A stretch of 64,000 nucleotides of DNA from Rhizobiaceae bacterium (lineage in GTDB: Bacteria; Pseudomonadota; Alphaproteobacteria; Rhizobiales; Rhizobiaceae), in the NCBI GenBank assembly GCA_028279875.1, contig JANQMU010000140.1, positions 1 to 64,000 of the forward strand, given 5' to 3'. Positions 61,482 through 64,000 of the stretch are shown here, piece by piece (the stretch's first letter is position 1; each line of letters opens with the position of its first letter). A program made the position numbers and the translations under genes. A model generated the notes under the pieces. That model saw only the letters and a list, made by a program, of their open reading frames with translations, was not told the origin of the DNA and made no database searches.

Positions 61482-62924
61482 TCAGATGCTCTGCGTCCTG
61501 CTGTCGACCAGGGACCCGTCCGCGCCGAACAGTTCCACCTTCAGCGGCATCTGCCCGAGCGCATGGGTGGCGCAGGACAGGCACGGATCATAGGCGCGGA
61601 TCGCTACCTCGACATGGTTGAGCATGCCTTCGGTGATCTGATCCCGGCCGGACAGATGCTTGACGGCCACATCCTTGACCGCCCGGTTCATGCCTTCATT
61701 GTTATGGGTCGTGGACACGATCAGGTTGCAATAGGTGACCTGATCGTTTTCATCGACCCGGTAGTGGTGGATCAGGTTTCCGCGCGGCGCTTCGATCACG
61801 CCGATACCCTCTTCGCGGCGATCCCCGCTGGCCACAAGGTCCGTCCCCTGCAGATCCGGATCGTTGAGAAGGTCGCGGATTTTCTCCATGCAATGTAACA
61901 CTTCGATCATGCGCGCCCAGTGATTGGCGAGCGTCGAATGGTTCGGGCCGCCATTGCTCACCGCCCTCAGATCCTGATGCGCGGCATTGGCCAGCGGCGT
62001 ATCGATGAAGCTCGCGGTGTTCATGCGCGCCAGCGGCCCGACCCGGTACCAGCCGGCATCCGGCCCCAGCGCCGTGATGAACGGAAACTTCATATAGGAC
62101 CAGGAACGAACATCCTCCACGATCATCTCGTGATAGCGCGAATAGGGCACCTGATCGAAAATCTCGTCGCCACTGGAGTTCAAGGCGCGCAGATTGCCGT
62201 GGTAAAGATCCAGCGCGCCGTCGCTTTCGCGCACCAGCGACAGATAGTTGGACGGGAAGGATCCGAACCCGGCAACGAGCTCCGCATGCTCCAGCGTGTA
62301 GTCCCTGGCAAGCTTCAGCGCATCCTGCACCCAGGCGATCATCTCATCGATGGTCGACAGGAAATGATCCCGTTTTTCGAGCGGTAGATTGGCGTTGATC
62401 CCGCCGGGAATGGCGCCCGTTCCGTGGATTTTCTTGCCGGCGGTCGCCTCGATGATTTCCTGGCCGTATTTGCGCATCAGCACGGCCCGTTTGCCGAGCT
62501 CCGGCTTTTCCCGGATCACCTCGAAAATATTGCGTTTTTCGGCCGGCGCCCCGAAGCCGAACAAAAGGTCCGGTGCCGCCAGATGGAAGAAGTGCAGCAC
62601 ATGGCTCTGCATCACCTGGCCGTAATGCATCAGCCGCCGCATCTTTTCCGCCGTCGGCGTCAACTGATCGACGCCGGCGATCATGTCCATCGCCTTTGCC
62701 GCCGCGATATGGTGGCTGACGGGGCATATGCCGCACAGGCGCTGCACGATCACCGGCACTTCCCACATCAGACGCCCGCGGATGAAGCGTTCGAAGCCAC
62801 GGAATTCGACAATGTGAAGCCGGGCTTCCTCGACCCGGTTTTCCGCATCGAGATGGATGGTCACCTTGCCATGGCCCTCCACGCGGGTGACCGGCGAGAT
62901 CTCTATCATTCTGGGTTCGGTCAT
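61482..62924 (-). CDS. hoxH: NiFe hydrogenase large subunit HoxH (group 3 type)
   Basis: 480 residues. N-terminal ligand motif RLCGICPVSHH (Cys64, Cys67) and C-terminal DPCLSCATH (Cys448, Cys451, His454) bind the NiFe centre. A 26-residue tail (455-480) follows His454 and should be cleaved by HoxW. No membrane-type features; partnered by HoxY and HoxU, so a soluble NAD(P)-linked bidirectional hydrogenase. Confidence 0.95.
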   Translation of the reverse strand: MTEPRMIEISPVTRVEGHGKVTIHLDAENRVEEARLHIVEFRGFERFIRGRLMWEVPVIVQRLCGICPVSHHIAAAKAMDMIAGVDQLTPTAEKMRRLMHYGQVMQSHVLHFFHLAAPDLLFGFGAPAEKRNIFEVIREKPELGKRAVLMRKYGQEIIEATAGKKIHGTGAIPGGINANLPLEKRDHFLSTIDEMIAWVQDALKLARDYTLEHAELVAGFGSFPSNYLSLVRESDGALDLYHGNLRALNSSGDEIFDQVPYSRYHEMIVEDVRSWSYMKFPFITALGPDAGWYRVGPLARMNTASFIDTPLANAAHQDLRAVSNGGPNHSTLANHWARMIEVLHCMEKIRDLLNDPDLQGTDLVASGDRREEGIGVIEAPRGNLIHHYRVDENDQVTYCNLIVSTTHNNEGMNRAVKDVAVKHLSGRDQITEGMLNHVEVAIRAYDPCLSCATHALGQMPLKVELFGADGSLVDSRTQSI

Positions 62925-62936
62925 TGCGCTGCACCC

Positions 62937-63506
62937 TCAATCGAATCTGATCTTGTCGCGCTCGAAGCCATGGAACCGGCCCGTCAGCAGCTTCATGAGC
63001 GTGTCGAAGATGATATCGCCTTCCGGCGCACAGCCGGGGATCTGATAGTCGATTTCGACCACTTGCGAGCACGGATAGACTTCGTCGAGAAGCAGCGGCA
63101 GCGCCGGGTCGTTGGGCACATTGTGCGTCGTGTTGCGGATATACTGGCCGGTGATATAGGCCTCGTCCAGGCACTCCCGCAGCGGCGCATCGGAATGCAT
63201 GATGGCATTGCGCATCGCCGGCAGCCCGCCCATGATCGCACATTGGCCAAGGGCGATCAGCACATCGCAATTGCGCCGGAAATCACGCAGCACATGGACA
63301 TTTTCCTCGTTGCAGCAGCCGCCCTCGATAATGCCGATATCGCAGCGCTGGGTGAAGCGTTTCTTGTCGGTGAGCGGCGACCGGTCGACATCCACGAGTT
63401 TCATCAGCTCGATCAGGCGCTCGTCGACATCGAGGATGGCCATGTGGCAGCCGAAGCAGCCGGCCAGCGACGCCGTGGCGATCCGGGCCTTCGGCAACGC
63501 GCTCAT
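62937..63506 (-). CDS. hoxY: NiFe hydrogenase small subunit HoxY
   Basis: 189 residues, the short group 3 form with no Tat signal and only the proximal-cluster region. Cys17 and Cys20 (LAGCFGCHMA), then EGGCCNEEN, LGQCAIMGG and IPGCAPEGD. Its ATG overlaps the hoxU stop (ATGA, 63503-63506). Transfers electrons from HoxH to the diaphorase module. Confidence 0.94.
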   Translation of the reverse strand: MSALPKARIATASLAGCFGCHMAILDVDERLIELMKLVDVDRSPLTDKKRFTQRCDIGIIEGGCCNEENVHVLRDFRRNCDVLIALGQCAIMGGLPAMRNAIMHSDAPLRECLDEAYITGQYIRNTTHNVPNDPALPLLLDEVYPCSQVVEIDYQIPGCAPEGDIIFDTLMKLLTGRFHGFERDKIRFD

Positions 63507-64000
63507 TTGCGTTTCGCCTCGATGTCGTGGCCGATCAGCCCCTTGTCGAACTTGCGCTCGCCGATCGGCGTTGTAAACCCGACCCGTTTGCGGATGATGC
63601 AGCCGACCGGACAGACTTCGTCAGAGATGGCGTGATCGGAGACATCCGCGTCGGTATCCGCCAGATTGGCGCCATTGACCGCGACACGCCGATGAATGCC
63701 GCGGCCGACATAGCCGAAGACGCCCTTGCCGTCGACATCCTGGGATGCGCGGATGCAGCGGCCGCAACTGATGCAGCGATTGGTGTCGAGCGCGATGTCC
63801 GGATGCGAGGCATCGACGGCCCGGCAGGGTTCCAGATAGGGAAATTTCGTCGCCTCGGTCATGTCGAGCCGGTAGGCCATCGCCTGCAATTCGCAATTGC
63901 CGCTGGCCTCGCAGATCGGGCAAAGGTGATTGCCCTCGTGAAACAGCATTTCCACAAGATCCCGCCGCATCTTGTTGAGATGCGCGGTTTCGTTCTCCAC
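63503..64000 (-). CDS. hoxU: Hydrogenase diaphorase subunit HoxU, 5'-truncated by window edge
   Basis: 166 codons visible; the frame is open at base 64000, so the N-terminal part (the 2Fe-2S domain expected in HoxU of about 230 residues) lies outside. Visible are the His-Cys3 cluster HEGNHLCPICEASGNC and the ferredoxin-type RCISCGRCIRASQ with the later CPVGC. NuoG-like electron relay between HoxY and the NAD-binding HoxF, which should be encoded to the right. Confidence 0.92.
   Translation of the reverse strand: MENETAHLNKMRRDLVEMLFHEGNHLCPICEASGNCELQAMAYRLDMTEATKFPYLEPCRAVDASHPDIALDTNRCISCGRCIRASQDVDGKGVFGYVGRGIHRRVAVNGANLADTDADVSDHAISDEVCPVGCIIRKRVGFTTPIGERKFDKGLIGHDIEAKRK

Overview
The window is about 64 kb of GC-rich, tightly packed chromosome. 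Operons are long, with ATGA/TGATG stop-start overlaps and several GTG/TTG starts. Gene content and style fit an alphaproteobacterium of the Hyphomicrobiales (Rhizobiales) type, probably a free-living and possibly marine heterotroph. The evidence is many solute-binding-protein transporters (TRAP, TTT, three ABC systems), sugar-acid catabolism, FadR/IclR/LysR regulators and a bidirectional-type NiFe hydrogenase. No rRNA, tRNA, CRISPR array or intact transposase was seen.

Layout. (A) 1-4915, + strand: a family III CoA transferase cut by the left edge, an HMG-CoA-lyase-like enzyme and a DctPQM TRAP transporter, together a likely uptake and cleavage route for a branched dicarboxylate. (B) 4954-16793: a minus-strand sugar-acid operon (binding protein, two ABC permeases, GH2 glycosidase, IlvD/Edd dehydratase, class III aminotransferase, OtnK kinase, OtnC aldolase/decarboxylase) with a divergent IclR regulator. 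(C) 16807-20215: a TPR-methyltransferase, an autotransporter-like outer-membrane protein and a broken copy of the methyltransferase TPR region. (D) 20216-36884, all minus strand: a diol/glycerol cluster built on an adenosylcobalamin diol dehydratase whose large and medium subunits are one polypeptide. It also has a small subunit, lactaldehyde-type aldehyde dehydrogenase, lactate dehydrogenase, glycerol dehydrogenase, glyoxalase, GMC and MDR oxidoreductases, an SDR, a FadR-type regulator and a Glp-like six-gene ABC transporter. No dehydratase reactivase and no microcompartment shell gene is present.

(E) 37164-42344: the most unusual part. A LinD-like glutathione-S-transferase reductive dehalogenase is followed by a 1050-residue self-sufficient cobamide reductive dehalogenase. 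That protein carries two 4Fe-4S motifs, a flavin/NAD(P)H reductase module and a plant-type 2Fe-2S ferredoxin in one chain, with no Tat signal and no membrane anchor gene. This predicts a cytoplasmic, NAD(P)H-driven dehalogenation system. (F) 42345-49093: a LysR-controlled tripartite tricarboxylate transporter (TctBAC), a formylglycine-type sulfatase, a 43-residue membrane peptide and a double ABC ATPase without its own permeases. (G) 49153-57113: a minus-strand operon of IclR, threonine-synthase-like PLP enzyme, LivKHMGF amino-acid transporter and an M24 metallopeptidase-fold hydrolase. (H) 57394-64000: hoxU'-hoxY-hoxH-hoxW-hypABCDE, a group 3d-like NAD-linked NiFe hydrogenase with its maturation genes, cut by the right edge; hypF is not in view.

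Regulatory structure: GC-rich hairpins sit just behind three solute-binding-protein genes (14673-14706, 35512-35532, 45484-45501). Clear palindromes sit ahead of the MDR reductase gene (27403-27417), the Glp-like transporter (36927-36939) and the second iclR gene (57120-57144). All function calls are from reading motifs and family resemblance; no database search was run.
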